From Rhodobacter sp. SY28-1 (GTDB lineage: Bacteria; Pseudomonadota; Alphaproteobacteria; Rhodobacterales; Rhodobacteraceae), in the NCBI RefSeq assembly GCF_005222785.1, contig NZ_STGH01000003.1:682001-746000 (forward strand): 64,000 nucleotides of DNA, given 5' to 3'. A program made the position numbers and the translations under genes. The notes below the pieces were generated by a model. That model made no database searches and was not told where the DNA came from. It saw only the letters and a program-made list of their open reading frames with translations. Positions 8,043 through 15,482 of the stretch are shown piece by piece. How positions within the stretch are numbered: position 1 is the first letter of the stretch; the number at the start of each line of letters is the position of its first letter.

Positions 8043-8086
8043 GCAGGCCGGGCGGTCTCAAGCCGATTGATGGGTCCTGACCCTAG
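7466..8086 (-). mobile_element. Internally deleted IS5-type (IS427-like) element
   Basis: Imperfect 16-bp terminal inverted repeats match at 13 of 16 positions: CTAGGGTCCAGACTCA at 7466-7481 and the reverse complement of 8071-8086 (CTAGGGTCAGGACCCA). Both ends abut CTAG, which may include a short target duplication. The element spans only 621 bp, whereas I would expect roughly 800-900 bp for this group, and its transposase is broken, so it should not move on its own. It marks the boundary between the accessory segment and the ECF sigma locus. Confidence 0.7.
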
Positions 8087-8169
8087 ATTGAGTCACCGTC
8101 CCGGCTATCCGGAATGCGCCCGCGCAGCAGCTTTCAGGAGTCCGAAAGACATCCTGTCGGTTTTCAACG

Positions 8170-8880
8170 TCAATTGCGCGACAAGGCCTCTGCCTCTTCG
8201 GCCAGATCCAGCGCCGAGCCTGCGCCAAGATCGTCCAACACCTGATCGATTACTGCGGCAGCGGTATCAGACGCCGGAATGTAGACTTCAGTTTGTCCTG
8301 CGGCGATTGCAGCTACAACCGTCCAGCTTCGGTCCGGCGTTTGGCATACGACTGCACGCTCGGATCGGTCATCGGACAGATCCAGATCCAGAAGCCGACA
8401 CAGGCCTTGATCGGTCTGGTAGCTTCCCAGAACGCGTGCCACTCCGACCTCGGGAAGCATGGTTTCCGCGCCGGTACCAAGGGTCGCAAGCGCAGCCGCT
8501 GCAAGGGCCGCGGGGTCGGCCGTGGCTGAAGCGGGCGCAACTGAACGCCCGACCACAAAACTGCCCACTCCGACGGCAAGCAGAAGCGAAGCCGCCAGCG
8601 CAAGTGTCGGTGCCGTTACCCGTCGCGGGGGAAACCTGACCAGAGTGGCACCCGGACGCGTATCACCAATCGGCGCATTGCGGATCGATGCCTCCAGCCA
8701 ATCCGGCGTAGCCCCCGGCGCGAAGGCATCCTGCAGTGCGGCCCGGCTGTCCGCAAAGACGGCGAACCGGGCTGCCAGCGCCGGATCGGCATTGATTGAT
8801 CGCCGCAGGGCATCGGCGTCGGGGCCGTGAAGTTGGTTATCGGCAAGTGCCATAAGCATGTCGTCACTGGGGTCTTGCAT
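8170..8880 (-). CDS. Membrane anti-sigma factor
   Basis: The 236-residue protein starts 4 bases after the ECF sigma stop codon, and I chose ATG 8880 (MQDPSDDML) for this reason. Residues 1-80 form a helical cytoplasmic domain of the anti-sigma type (LMALADNQLHGPDADALRRSI) without the zinc-binding His/Cys set of ZAS proteins. A transmembrane helix follows (ALAASLLLAVGVGSFVVG), then an alanine-rich periplasmic domain with two cysteines. It should hold the sigma factor at the inner membrane until a periplasmic signal releases it. The neighbouring exported subtilase or peptide could take part in that signal (inference). The gene is cotranscribed with the sigma gene. Confidence 0.8.
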   Translation of the reverse strand: MQDPSDDMLMALADNQLHGPDADALRRSINADPALAARFAVFADSRAALQDAFAPGATPDWLEASIRNAPIGDTRPGATLVRFPPRRVTAPTLALAASLLLAVGVGSFVVGRSVAPASATADPAALAAAALATLGTGAETMLPEVGVARVLGSYQTDQGLCRLLDLDLSDDRSERAVVCQTPDRSWTVVAAIAAGQTEVYIPASDTAAAVIDQVLDDLGAGSALDLAEEAEALSRN

Positions 8881-8884
8881 CGGG

Positions 8885-9418
8885 TCAGGTCCGCATCTTG
8901 GAGGTCCGGGGACGTAGTTCGGCGACATTCGAGTTCAGCGCCTGGTGCAATGCCTGGCGCGCGCGCGAAAGCCGACTCATGACGGTGCCTTGCGGCAAGC
9001 CAAGCAGGTCCGCTGCCTCGCGGTAGCCAAGGCCAGCCACGCACACTGCAGAGAGCACGTCCTGCTGGTCCTGCGGCAAGGCTGACATTGCACGCTCCAC
9101 GGCCGACAGATGCAGACGGGCCTCGACCGTGCGGCGGCCATCTTCGCCAATCAGCTCGATCCCGCCAGACTCCAGGTCATCCAGTGCAACGGTTGCGCGC
9201 CGCGTACGCAAGGTGTCGATCCAGCTGTTGCGCAAGATGCGGAACAACCAGACATCCAGTCTTGTACCCGGCTGGAACGAAGCAATCCGGCCCAAAGCCC
9301 TTTCGCAGCACTGCTGCACAAGGTCGTCCGCCGCATCGGCCGAGCGCGTCAGACTCCTTGCAAATGCACGCAGTCTGGGCAGCAGGCGGATCATCTCGTC
9401 CCTGATGTCGTCTTGCAT
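8885..9418 (-). CDS. ECF-family RNA polymerase sigma factor
   Basis: This 177-residue group 4 sigma factor has region 2 at about residues 10-75 (DDLVQQCCERALGRIASFQPGTRLDVWLFRILRN as separate blocks) and a region 4 helix-turn-helix near 125-165 (YREAADLLGLPQGTVMSRLSRAR). ATG 9418 is the best start, because it matches the family N-terminus (MQDDIRDEMI) and gives a short leader from the predicted promoter at 9459-9483. It faces the subtilase gene divergently, and both directions carry GGAATA...CGTT. It therefore probably autoregulates and drives the subtilase, peptide and kinase genes. The anti-sigma gene follows directly. Confidence 0.9.
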   Translation of the reverse strand: MQDDIRDEMIRLLPRLRAFARSLTRSADAADDLVQQCCERALGRIASFQPGTRLDVWLFRILRNSWIDTLRTRRATVALDDLESGGIELIGEDGRRTVEARLHLSAVERAMSALPQDQQDVLSAVCVAGLGYREAADLLGLPQGTVMSRLSRARQALHQALNSNVAELRPRTSKMRT

Positions 9419-9458
9419 CCGTGCCCCGGTGGTTCCGTATCCGAACTTGCCAATGAAG

Positions 9459-9483
9459 AACGGCTGACGGCTGGAATTATTCC
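9459..9483 (-). promoter_or_regulatory. Predicted ECF promoter of the sigma/anti-sigma operon
   Basis: On the minus strand GGAATA (9483-9478) is followed after 15 bases by CGTT (9462-9459). The same two blocks occur 16 bases apart before the divergent subtilase gene and before the small peptide gene. That places the predicted transcription start about 30 bases before ATG 9418. Autoregulation is usual for ECF factors; here it is an inference from the shared motif. Confidence 0.6.
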
Positions 9484-9545
9484 GTAGGACGCAAAGAGTT
9501 TCTCTGCCCAAATCGGCGTCGCGCAACTTTTTCCACAGAGATTGC

Positions 9546-9571
9546 GGAATAGATCGCCTCTCAATGCCGTT
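9546..9571 (+). promoter_or_regulatory. Predicted ECF promoter of the subtilase gene
   Basis: GGAATA (9546-9551), a 16-base spacer and CGTT (9568-9571) lie 60 bases upstream of ATG 9631. The element layout is identical to that before the peptide gene at 10959 and nearly identical to the sigma gene's own promoter, with GGAATA as the -35-like and CGTT as the -10-like block. Confidence 0.65.
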
Positions 9572-9630
9572 TACGTAGCGGATTGCTGTCTGTCGCGCAC
9601 AGGCACGGACATGAAGAAGGAGTTTTCAGG

Positions 9631-10965
9631 ATGCCAACGGATCAGCCCGAAGACCGCGGCCGCCGCGCCTTGCTCAAGCGGTTGGGGCTGGCTAGCGCAA
9701 TGATCTATGTTGCGCCGTCACTTACGCCGGTTTCGACCGCGCGCGCCAGCACCAGCGGTGGCGACAGCGGACCAAGCGGTGGGTCCTCCGGAGGCGGGTC
9801 CGGCGCCTCTCGGCCCGCGCCGGCACGGCGAGAGCCGCCAAGGCGCACTGTGCGGGCAGTTCCGCCGCCGCCACCCGAAGTGGTGGCGCTGGTTCCTTCC
9901 GGACTGACACGAGAAGCAGCGCTCGCAGCAGGCTATGTCGTCCTGTCAGAACGGTCCGGCGTGGTCGGGACCGACCTCTTGCGCATAGCGCTGCCTGCAG
10001 GGAGGACGCCGGCAGAGGCCATCGCCGAACTGGCGCAACTCTTGCCGGGGACAACGGCAGATCTGAACCATCTTTACACACCGGATGACTTCTTGTGCCG
10101 CGACGGTCTGTGCGACGCGCATGCAACGGTTGGCTGGAGCGGTTGGCCCAGTGCACTTGCCCCACGGTTGGGCATGATTGACACCGGGGTCAACGTCGAT
10201 CACGACGCGCTCTCCGGTCAGAAGCTGACCGTTCTGCAAGCCAACCTGGCCGAGCGGAACGCAGCCGGACGTCAGCATGGCACAGCCATCGCGGCCATGC
10301 TGATCGGCCGACTGGACAGCAGGGTTCCCGGACTTTTGCCCTATGCCGAACTGATCGCCGTCGAGGCGTTTCACCAGGGTGGCACTGGCGAAGCGGCAGA
10401 TGCCTTTGCACTTGCCGATGCACTACAGCAGCTGATCGACGCCAGGGTGCAGGTGGTGAACCTGTCGTTTTCAGGGCCTGAGAACGCGGTGTTCGGGCGG
10501 GTTGTGGCAGAGGCGCTTGCGCAGGACATCGGCCTTGTGGCTGCCGTGGGAAATGACGGCCCGGGGGCGCCACCCGCCTATCCGGCTGCCTGGCCGGGCG
10601 TCCTTGCGGTTACAGCCGTCGATTCCGACCTGAAGACCTATCGACAAGCGGCGCGGGGCACTCATGTGGCATTTGCCGCGCCGGGGGTGAACCTTTGGAC
10701 CGCCGCTTCCATCAGCGGTGGGCGTCTCAGGTCGGGAACATCCTATGCCGCGCCCTTCGTGACGGCCGCCCTCGCGGTTGAGCAGCTGCGGGTTCCGGCG
10801 AAGCCAATGGCGGAAGCTGTAGCCGAACTGTCCCGCTGCGCCCTGGACCTGGGCGAGCCCGGGCGCGACCCGATCTTCGGGTACGGCATCGTATCGTCGC
10901 CAAATCAATGCCTTGCGGACTCTGCCGACGGAATGGTGGAAGAATATCGACTGAGCGGGGAATAA
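9631..10965 (+). CDS. Tat-type secreted subtilisin-like protease (S8 family)
   Basis: ATG 9631 is chosen because AAGGAG lies at 9617-9622. The 444-residue protein begins with a twin-arginine signal: RRALLKRLG, a hydrophobic stretch, and a likely cleavage after ARA (residue 39). A Ser/Gly then Pro/Arg-rich linker runs to about residue 85, a small propeptide-like region follows, and the S8 domain starts near 175. The catalytic triad is Asp184 (GMIDTGV), His216 (RQHGTAIAA) and Ser371 (SGTSYAAP), with oxyanion Asn308. Cysteine pairs may form disulfides after export. Its signal and Ser/Gly segment closely resemble the next gene's product, suggesting that protease as processing enzyme or partner. 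It has its own ECF-type promoter. Confidence 0.88.
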   Translation: MPTDQPEDRGRRALLKRLGLASAMIYVAPSLTPVSTARASTSGGDSGPSGGSSGGGSGASRPAPARREPPRRTVRAVPPPPPEVVALVPSGLTREAALAAGYVVLSERSGVVGTDLLRIALPAGRTPAEAIAELAQLLPGTTADLNHLYTPDDFLCRDGLCDAHATVGWSGWPSALAPRLGMIDTGVNVDHDALSGQKLTVLQANLAERNAAGRQHGTAIAAMLIGRLDSRVPGLLPYAELIAVEAFHQGGTGEAADAFALADALQQLIDARVQVVNLSFSGPENAVFGRVVAEALAQDIGLVAAVGNDGPGAPPAYPAAWPGVLAVTAVDSDLKTYRQAARGTHVAFAAPGVNLWTAASISGGRLRSGTSYAAPFVTAALAVEQLRVPAKPMAEAVAELSRCALDLGEPGRDPIFGYGIVSSPNQCLADSADGMVEEYRLSGE

Positions 10966-10984
10966 AGCCGCATCCCGGATCGTT
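10959..10984 (+). promoter_or_regulatory. Predicted ECF promoter of the peptide-kinase pair
   Basis: GGAATA (10959-10964), exactly 16 bases, then CGTT (10981-10984). The first block overlaps the subtilase stop codon TAA (10963-10965), so the promoter is built into the gene end. It would give the small peptide and kinase genes a promoter of their own under the same sigma factor as the subtilase. Confidence 0.65.
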
Positions 10985-11022
10985 GTCCTTCTACCTGAAA
11001 TGAACCGCAGCATCGAAAGGAC

Positions 11023-11355
11023 ATGATGATGAAGAAGAATCCCAACCCCTCGAACCCGATGACCCGCCGTCGTCTGCTTGCGCGTGTCGGCCTTGCAGCA
11101 GGTGCAGTCTACGTCGCCCCTGCAATGATCGGGCTGGATGCTGCGCGCGCCAGCGGCAGCTCGGGGTCATCCGGCGGAAACTCGGGTCCCTCGAGCAGCG
11201 GCAATTCCAGCCCCTCGAGTAGCGCCAACTCGGGTCCGTCGCGTGGCGGCAACTCGGGTCCTTCCCGCGGCGGCAATTCTCGCCCCTCGCGCAGCGGACA
11301 GCGCAGCGGTGATGAAATTCCGCTGTGGTTGCGGCGACTGCTGCAAGGCAGCTGA
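11023..11355 (+). CDS. Small Tat-signal Ser/Gly/Pro octapeptide-repeat protein
   Basis: This small protein (110 residues from the first ATG) has three ATGs in a row at 11023, 11026 and 11029. AAAGG at 11016-11020 suits the second or third best. It has a clear twin-arginine signal (MTRRRLLARVG, a hydrophobic stretch, likely cleavage after ARA), then five eight-residue units of the form GNSGPSSS or GNSGPSRG, and a different C-terminus, DEIPLWLRRLLQGS. The signal is almost a copy of the subtilase's. A serine-rich exported peptide directly before a kinase/PqqD fusion fits a modified-peptide precursor or a phosphorylated surface protein (inference). I recognise no family. The stop codon lies one base before the kinase ATG. 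Confidence 0.75.
   Translation: MMMKKNPNPSNPMTRRRLLARVGLAAGAVYVAPAMIGLDAARASGSSGSSGGNSGPSSSGNSSPSSSANSGPSRGGNSGPSRGGNSRPSRSGQRSGDEIPLWLRRLLQGS
11176..11295 (+). repeat. Five in-frame 24-bp tandem repeats
   Basis: Five 24-bp units (11176, 11200, 11224, 11248, 11272) encode the octapeptide consensus [GA]-N-S-[GSR]-P-S-[SR]-[SG]. The first two units end in Ser-Ser and the last three carry Arg. Third-position differences show selection on the peptide rather than very recent duplication. Repeat number probably varies among strains. Confidence 0.85.
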
Positions 11356-11356
11356 C

Positions 11357-12628
11357 ATGGCCGGGACCGATTCCAATGGCATTTCGGGCACGGAGGGCGA
11401 GACGCTCTCCGTGCCAGACCTTTGCGAGATGCATTTCGCGGGTGTCCCATCGCCCGTGGTCCTGCCCGATGATCCGTCTGTGTTGCATGCATTCGACCAA
11501 TGTATTGTCGGTTGGCCATACCGCCGTGTGCCCCTTTCCGCCGAACAGGGTGGGTCCACTCCTCCACTCTGTGTGATCGAGCCTCGGGGACAAGGGCGGT
11601 TCCGGGCCCATTCCCGTTATCTTGACGAGCCGCTCGACAATCTCTTTCCGGCGACAGCCATTTGCGTTGTGTTGGCGGACCTGTCGCAGGCCTACTCGGA
11701 CCTGACCGGCGACCATGTGTTCGGTCTGCATTGTGGTGGGGTCTTGATCGGCGGGCGCGGCGTCATCCTGGCTGGAGAGCGGCGGGCTGGCAAATCCACT
11801 CTGGTAGCCCGGCTTTCCAGCGAAGCGGGGACCGAGCTGCTGGGCGATGATGTTCTCCCGGTCGTGGCTGACGGCAGTGTCGTCGGCCTTGGCCTGGCTC
11901 CCCGCCTGCGGCTTCCGCTTCCGGATACAGCGACACCTCACTTCACGACCTATGTGAAGCAGTGGCTGGGACCCTTTGACGACCGCTACGGATACCTGTT
12001 GACGCCGGCGCTTGCACCCCATGGTCGGCGCGTGAAGGCCGAGGCCCTCATCCTGCTCGACCGTCGACCTGCTGCTCCGGCCGCGCTGCACGCGCTGCCC
12101 GCCGATGAGCTTCTGCGCACTGTGGTGGAGCGCAGCATCGCCGGGCCTGTCGGACCCGAAGCAATGTTCGACGCTGCAAGGGAGCTTTCGTCCCGATTGG
12201 TGGGACTGCGCCTGGTCTACTCCGACCTGGATGAGGCCGCTGCCCTTCTGCTGGGCGCATTTCCGGCAGATGGAAGAAACGTCGCGGATGCTGTGGCTGT
12301 AGCCCAACCGATTCGGTCAGTTCCATCCGCGACCCATTCGGACCCGGGCCTTGCTCCATCTGTCCGCTGCCGCCGTTCCGTGGGAACAGCGACACGCCGC
12401 ATAGGCGATGCGGCCTTCCTGTGGCGAGTAGGCGACGGCATGCTGTGGCACCTCAACCCGACCGCCCAAGCCATCTGGTCCCTTCTGGCGCGACCTACCA
12501 CGGCACGGACAATCGCTCGCCACCTCAGCAGTCTGTTCCCGAACGAACCGTCGCAGAGTTTGCTGGAAGACACGATGACGCTGCTTGGCCGACTGGCTGA
12601 AGAAGGCTTTGTCGACGTTCGCACTTGA
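11357..12628 (+). CDS. HPr-kinase-like domain fused to PqqD-like domain
   Basis: This 423-residue protein starts one base after the peptide stop. Residues about 115-300 match the HPr serine kinase C-terminal fold: LHCGGVLIGGRGVILAG leads into a Walker A motif GERRAGKST (140-148), followed by the acidic pair in LLGDDVLPV (164-165). Residues about 341-423 match PqqD, the peptide-binding chaperone fold of RiPP pathways (DAAFLWRVGDGMLWHLNPTAQAIW in segments, then RLAEEGFVDV). HprK-like kinases phosphorylate lasso and other peptide precursors in known clusters, so this one may phosphorylate serines of the preceding peptide, with the PqqD part binding its leader (inference). It is cytoplasmic, with no signal or membrane segment. 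No cyclase or radical-SAM gene is nearby. Confidence 0.8.
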   Translation: MAGTDSNGISGTEGETLSVPDLCEMHFAGVPSPVVLPDDPSVLHAFDQCIVGWPYRRVPLSAEQGGSTPPLCVIEPRGQGRFRAHSRYLDEPLDNLFPATAICVVLADLSQAYSDLTGDHVFGLHCGGVLIGGRGVILAGERRAGKSTLVARLSSEAGTELLGDDVLPVVADGSVVGLGLAPRLRLPLPDTATPHFTTYVKQWLGPFDDRYGYLLTPALAPHGRRVKAEALILLDRRPAAPAALHALPADELLRTVVERSIAGPVGPEAMFDAARELSSRLVGLRLVYSDLDEAAALLLGAFPADGRNVADAVAVAQPIRSVPSATHSDPGLAPSVRCRRSVGTATRRIGDAAFLWRVGDGMLWHLNPTAQAIWSLLARPTTARTIARHLSSLFPNEPSQSLLEDTMTLLGRLAEEGFVDVRT

Positions 12629-13007
12629 AAACCGCGTGTGCCGCCAATGTGGCGGCAGTGACGTACCGAAGCTCATCCTCCTTAGAGGTATCGCGCTCCT
12701 CAGTTGCCCGCACCAGTTCCCGCTCCAGCCGTCGGCCCTCGGACTCGGGGTCCATGTGGGGCACCACTGGTCCTGCGTCCGCGAAAAGCTTCATCCACTG
12801 CCGAAGGTCTTCTCGCGAGGCTTTCGGGCTGTGACCGGGACCAAAGGTTACCGACCCTGCGGCAAGGCTCATCCGGCGACCGAACTCCTCGGCGCAAGCC
12901 AGCCGCAAGCCGTCTTTCCCTCCGAAACGGCAGGCAATAGCCGCAATGGTCGCCCCCGCCGCCTGCGCCAGTGGCTGGACCGAGGTTGGCGCAAAGCCGC
13001 GACGTTC
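12525..13007 (-). pseudogene. TetR/AcrR-like regulator remnant
   Basis: On the minus strand, an open frame running from an in-frame TGA at 13008-13010 encodes the helix-turn-helix of a TetR regulator: RRGFAPTSVQPLAQAAG, then CRFGGKDGLRLACAEEF. A plausible ligand domain follows (REDLRQWMKLFADAGPVVPHM). The N-terminal first helix and a start codon in frame are missing, and the neighbouring frame upstream carries possible pieces of them. The C-terminal end runs 104 bases into the oppositely oriented kinase gene. A frameshifted, decaying regulator is the best reading. Use of a rare TTG start at 12908 would give a protein without its DNA-binding helix. Confidence 0.5.
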
Positions 13008-13064
13008 TCAGCCCCTCCGTGGCTTCGGTCCGCACGCCCGACACCATCCGGCTGCTCTCGGCCC

Positions 13065-15452
13065 TTATGCTGCCGCAGACGTCCGGTCCTGCGTCTGGGC
13101 AGGCTCCCACAGCAGCCCTGTCACATAGCGGGCATGGACCCGGCCCTCCTTCAGCGCAAAGAGATGCAGCCAGCCGTTGTCGAACAGCTGCCGCACGCCC
13201 TGATGCTTGCGCAGGACCTCCGTCATCGCCTGCACCGGCGCCTCGATCATCACCGACAGCCGCAGCGCCTCATGCGCCGGACGCTCGCCGTCATGCACCG
13301 ACTGGATCGGCAGGCCAGGGCGCAGCAAGCCGCCGTTGCCCTCGACCACCCCGATCCCGCCGACAACATTGTGGATCAGCTTGTTGCCGCCGCCGAACAG
13401 CTGCGGCGCGACGGTCGAGCCGTAGTATTGCAGGCTGATCCAGCTGGCGACGACGACCGGCGCGGTCAGGATCAGCTCCAGCGTGGCAAAACCCTTGTCC
13501 GCCTGCCAGTCATAGCTGTGCAGGAACGCCCGGCCCTGCAAATCGCGGCCCGAGGTCGCCGCGCGCGGCGCCGCAATGAAGGCCCCGCAGCCCGCCAGCC
13601 CCCATTCGGGCCGCACCTCGGCCCAGTCCGCGGCCCGCTTCGCCAGATCCTCTCCGCCGGCCCCCGGCAGCCGCAGGGACCGTTCCGCCCGCGACAGCTT
13701 TCCCGCCCTTGCCAGCCAGGCTTCGGCCTGCCGCAGCTCCGCCGCATGATCCGGCGCGGGCGTGTCGCGGAAAAGCGTCACCTTGTCCGTCACCGTGTCG
13801 TGCAGCCCTGCCACGAACAACGTGTCGTCGCGCAAGGACAGACCCTGCGCCGGAAGGCCCGCCCTTGTCTCGGGGTCGTTCAGCAGCGCCGCCAGCAGCC
13901 GCGCCGACACCTCCCCGGTCTGGCCGCAGCAGGCCCCGCAATGATAGGCGCTTTCATGCGGGTTGTTCGTCACCTGTGCCCCGTGGCCTATCAGCAGGAC
14001 CAGTCGCGCGTGGCCTTCGGTCAGGCTCATCGCCCGAAGGACCGCCGCCGCCGTCCTGGCCTTGGCCTCGGGCGACAGCCCGCCCTCGATCCGTGGCATC
14101 GGGCCGCGGGTAAGCCCTTCGGCCCCCAGCCCCAGCGCGTCCTTCACCAGCTTTGCGCCATAGCCCGGCCCCGCCGCCTCGACGAAGGCGAAAGAGGATA
14201 CCGCCGCCTGCCGGAACCGGCCCCAGGCGCGCTTGGCCCGGGCCTTGATCCGGGTTTCCGTCTCATGTGCCTCGTCGCCGTGGCTGGTCGAGATCAGCGC
14301 GGCGTTCAACAGCGCAGGCAGGTGCTTCTGCACCTCGTCCGTGCCTTCCGGCCGGTGCGCCACGGGCAGGCCGAAGAAGCCTGCGAAACCGATGGTCTCG
14401 ATCCCTTGGTCCTGCGCCTCCAGCGCCCGGCGCAGGACTTCCGAACGCACGTCGATGCAGAAGGCCGCCTGCAGGCTGGCCCGCCCCGCCCGGACCTGCG
14501 GGCCGGAAAGAAGCCCCGCTAGCCTGCGCTGATGTGCCCGCTCGGCCGCATCCTGCAGCACCGCATCCAGCGCCTGATCGGCCGAGGCCATGAGCGGCGC
14601 GCCATGCGCCTGAACCACTGCCTGCCAGTCATCCGCGACGCCCGGGCACTGCGCCAGCAGCGCCTCCTCCCAGACCAGCCGGATCGCCAGAAGATCGGTC
14701 AGCGTGGCATCGGTCCCGCCTTGCAGCTCTGCCTGCCACAACAGCCAGCGCGCATGCATCGGCCAGCCACCCAGGTCGACAAGCAGCCGGTGAAGAGCCG
14801 TTTCAGCCGCCTCCACCGTCAGCCCCAGCCGCTCGGCCGCGCGCAGGACGGCACGGTCGGCGGTGTCGGGCGCCTCCGACACATGGGCGCAGAAGCCGGT
14901 CAGCCCGGCGATCTCGGGCGTCAGATCATGCGTCGCCCATTCCCGCCAGGCGGCGTATGCCCCGTGCCCCGGCCGCGGTGTCCACAAGGCCTGCCCCCGG
15001 TCGAAGAACCCCGCCGCCCAAAGCCCGAAGCTGCGCGCGATGACGGCAGGCCAGTCGGTGCCGGTGGCGTTCGCCGCCAGTTCCGCCACCGTAGGCAGCG
15101 CCTGCACCGCTGGCGCCGGGCTGTGCATCCGCGCCTTGAGCAGGACCAGATCGCGCGGCTTCACCGGCGAGGGCGAGGCGATCAGGGCGGCAGCCAGATC
15201 ATCATCCGTGATCTCTTCCGCAATCACTTTCGCGGCGAGATCAGCGCGCGGCTGGGTCAACCTCACCCCCGCCACCCGGGCCAGCCGGGCCGAGGCCTGG
15301 GCCAGATCCTCGCCGGTCTGACCCAGAAAGGGGTTCACCGCGACAGTCGCGTCCAGTGGGAAAGCCGGCGGGATCGCACGTGCCGCCGCCTCGGCAGCAG
15401 TCAGGAGTTGCGAGGCAAGCGAAGGGGCGATCTGCGTGTGCTTGAGAAACAT
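13065..15452 (-). CDS. dabA: Inorganic carbon transporter subunit DabA (DUF2309)
   Basis: DabA is the carbonic-anhydrase-like subunit of the DAB bicarbonate/CO2-accumulation pump, acting at the cytoplasmic face of the membrane. The zinc and active-site residues are visible: Cys336 and Asp338 in FCIDVRSE, and His494 and Cys509 in LIGHGAQ...YHCGACCG, counted from the upstream ATG 15464. Their spacing (2 and 15) equals that of characterised DabA proteins. The length, 795 residues, is normal. I prefer ATG 15452 because GGAGG lies 5 bases before it. The gene follows dabB by 30 bases and forms an operon with it, facing a LysR gene. Confidence 0.92.
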   Translation of the reverse strand: MFLKHTQIAPSLASQLLTAAEAAARAIPPAFPLDATVAVNPFLGQTGEDLAQASARLARVAGVRLTQPRADLAAKVIAEEITDDDLAAALIASPSPVKPRDLVLLKARMHSPAPAVQALPTVAELAANATGTDWPAVIARSFGLWAAGFFDRGQALWTPRPGHGAYAAWREWATHDLTPEIAGLTGFCAHVSEAPDTADRAVLRAAERLGLTVEAAETALHRLLVDLGGWPMHARWLLWQAELQGGTDATLTDLLAIRLVWEEALLAQCPGVADDWQAVVQAHGAPLMASADQALDAVLQDAAERAHQRRLAGLLSGPQVRAGRASLQAAFCIDVRSEVLRRALEAQDQGIETIGFAGFFGLPVAHRPEGTDEVQKHLPALLNAALISTSHGDEAHETETRIKARAKRAWGRFRQAAVSSFAFVEAAGPGYGAKLVKDALGLGAEGLTRGPMPRIEGGLSPEAKARTAAAVLRAMSLTEGHARLVLLIGHGAQVTNNPHESAYHCGACCGQTGEVSARLLAALLNDPETRAGLPAQGLSLRDDTLFVAGLHDTVTDKVTLFRDTPAPDHAAELRQAEAWLARAGKLSRAERSLRLPGAGGEDLAKRAADWAEVRPEWGLAGCGAFIAAPRAATSGRDLQGRAFLHSYDWQADKGFATLELILTAPVVVASWISLQYYGSTVAPQLFGGGNKLIHNVVGGIGVVEGNGGLLRPGLPIQSVHDGERPAHEALRLSVMIEAPVQAMTEVLRKHQGVRQLFDNGWLHLFALKEGRVHARYVTGLLWEPAQTQDRTSAAA

Positions 15453-15482
15453 CTTGGCCTCCATCAGGTCAGGATTTTGGGG

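Noticed and set aside
8170-12628. Standard lasso-peptide or PQQ cluster
   Set aside because: No cyclase, protease of the B type, radical-SAM enzyme or exporter is present; only the kinase-like and PqqD-like parts match.
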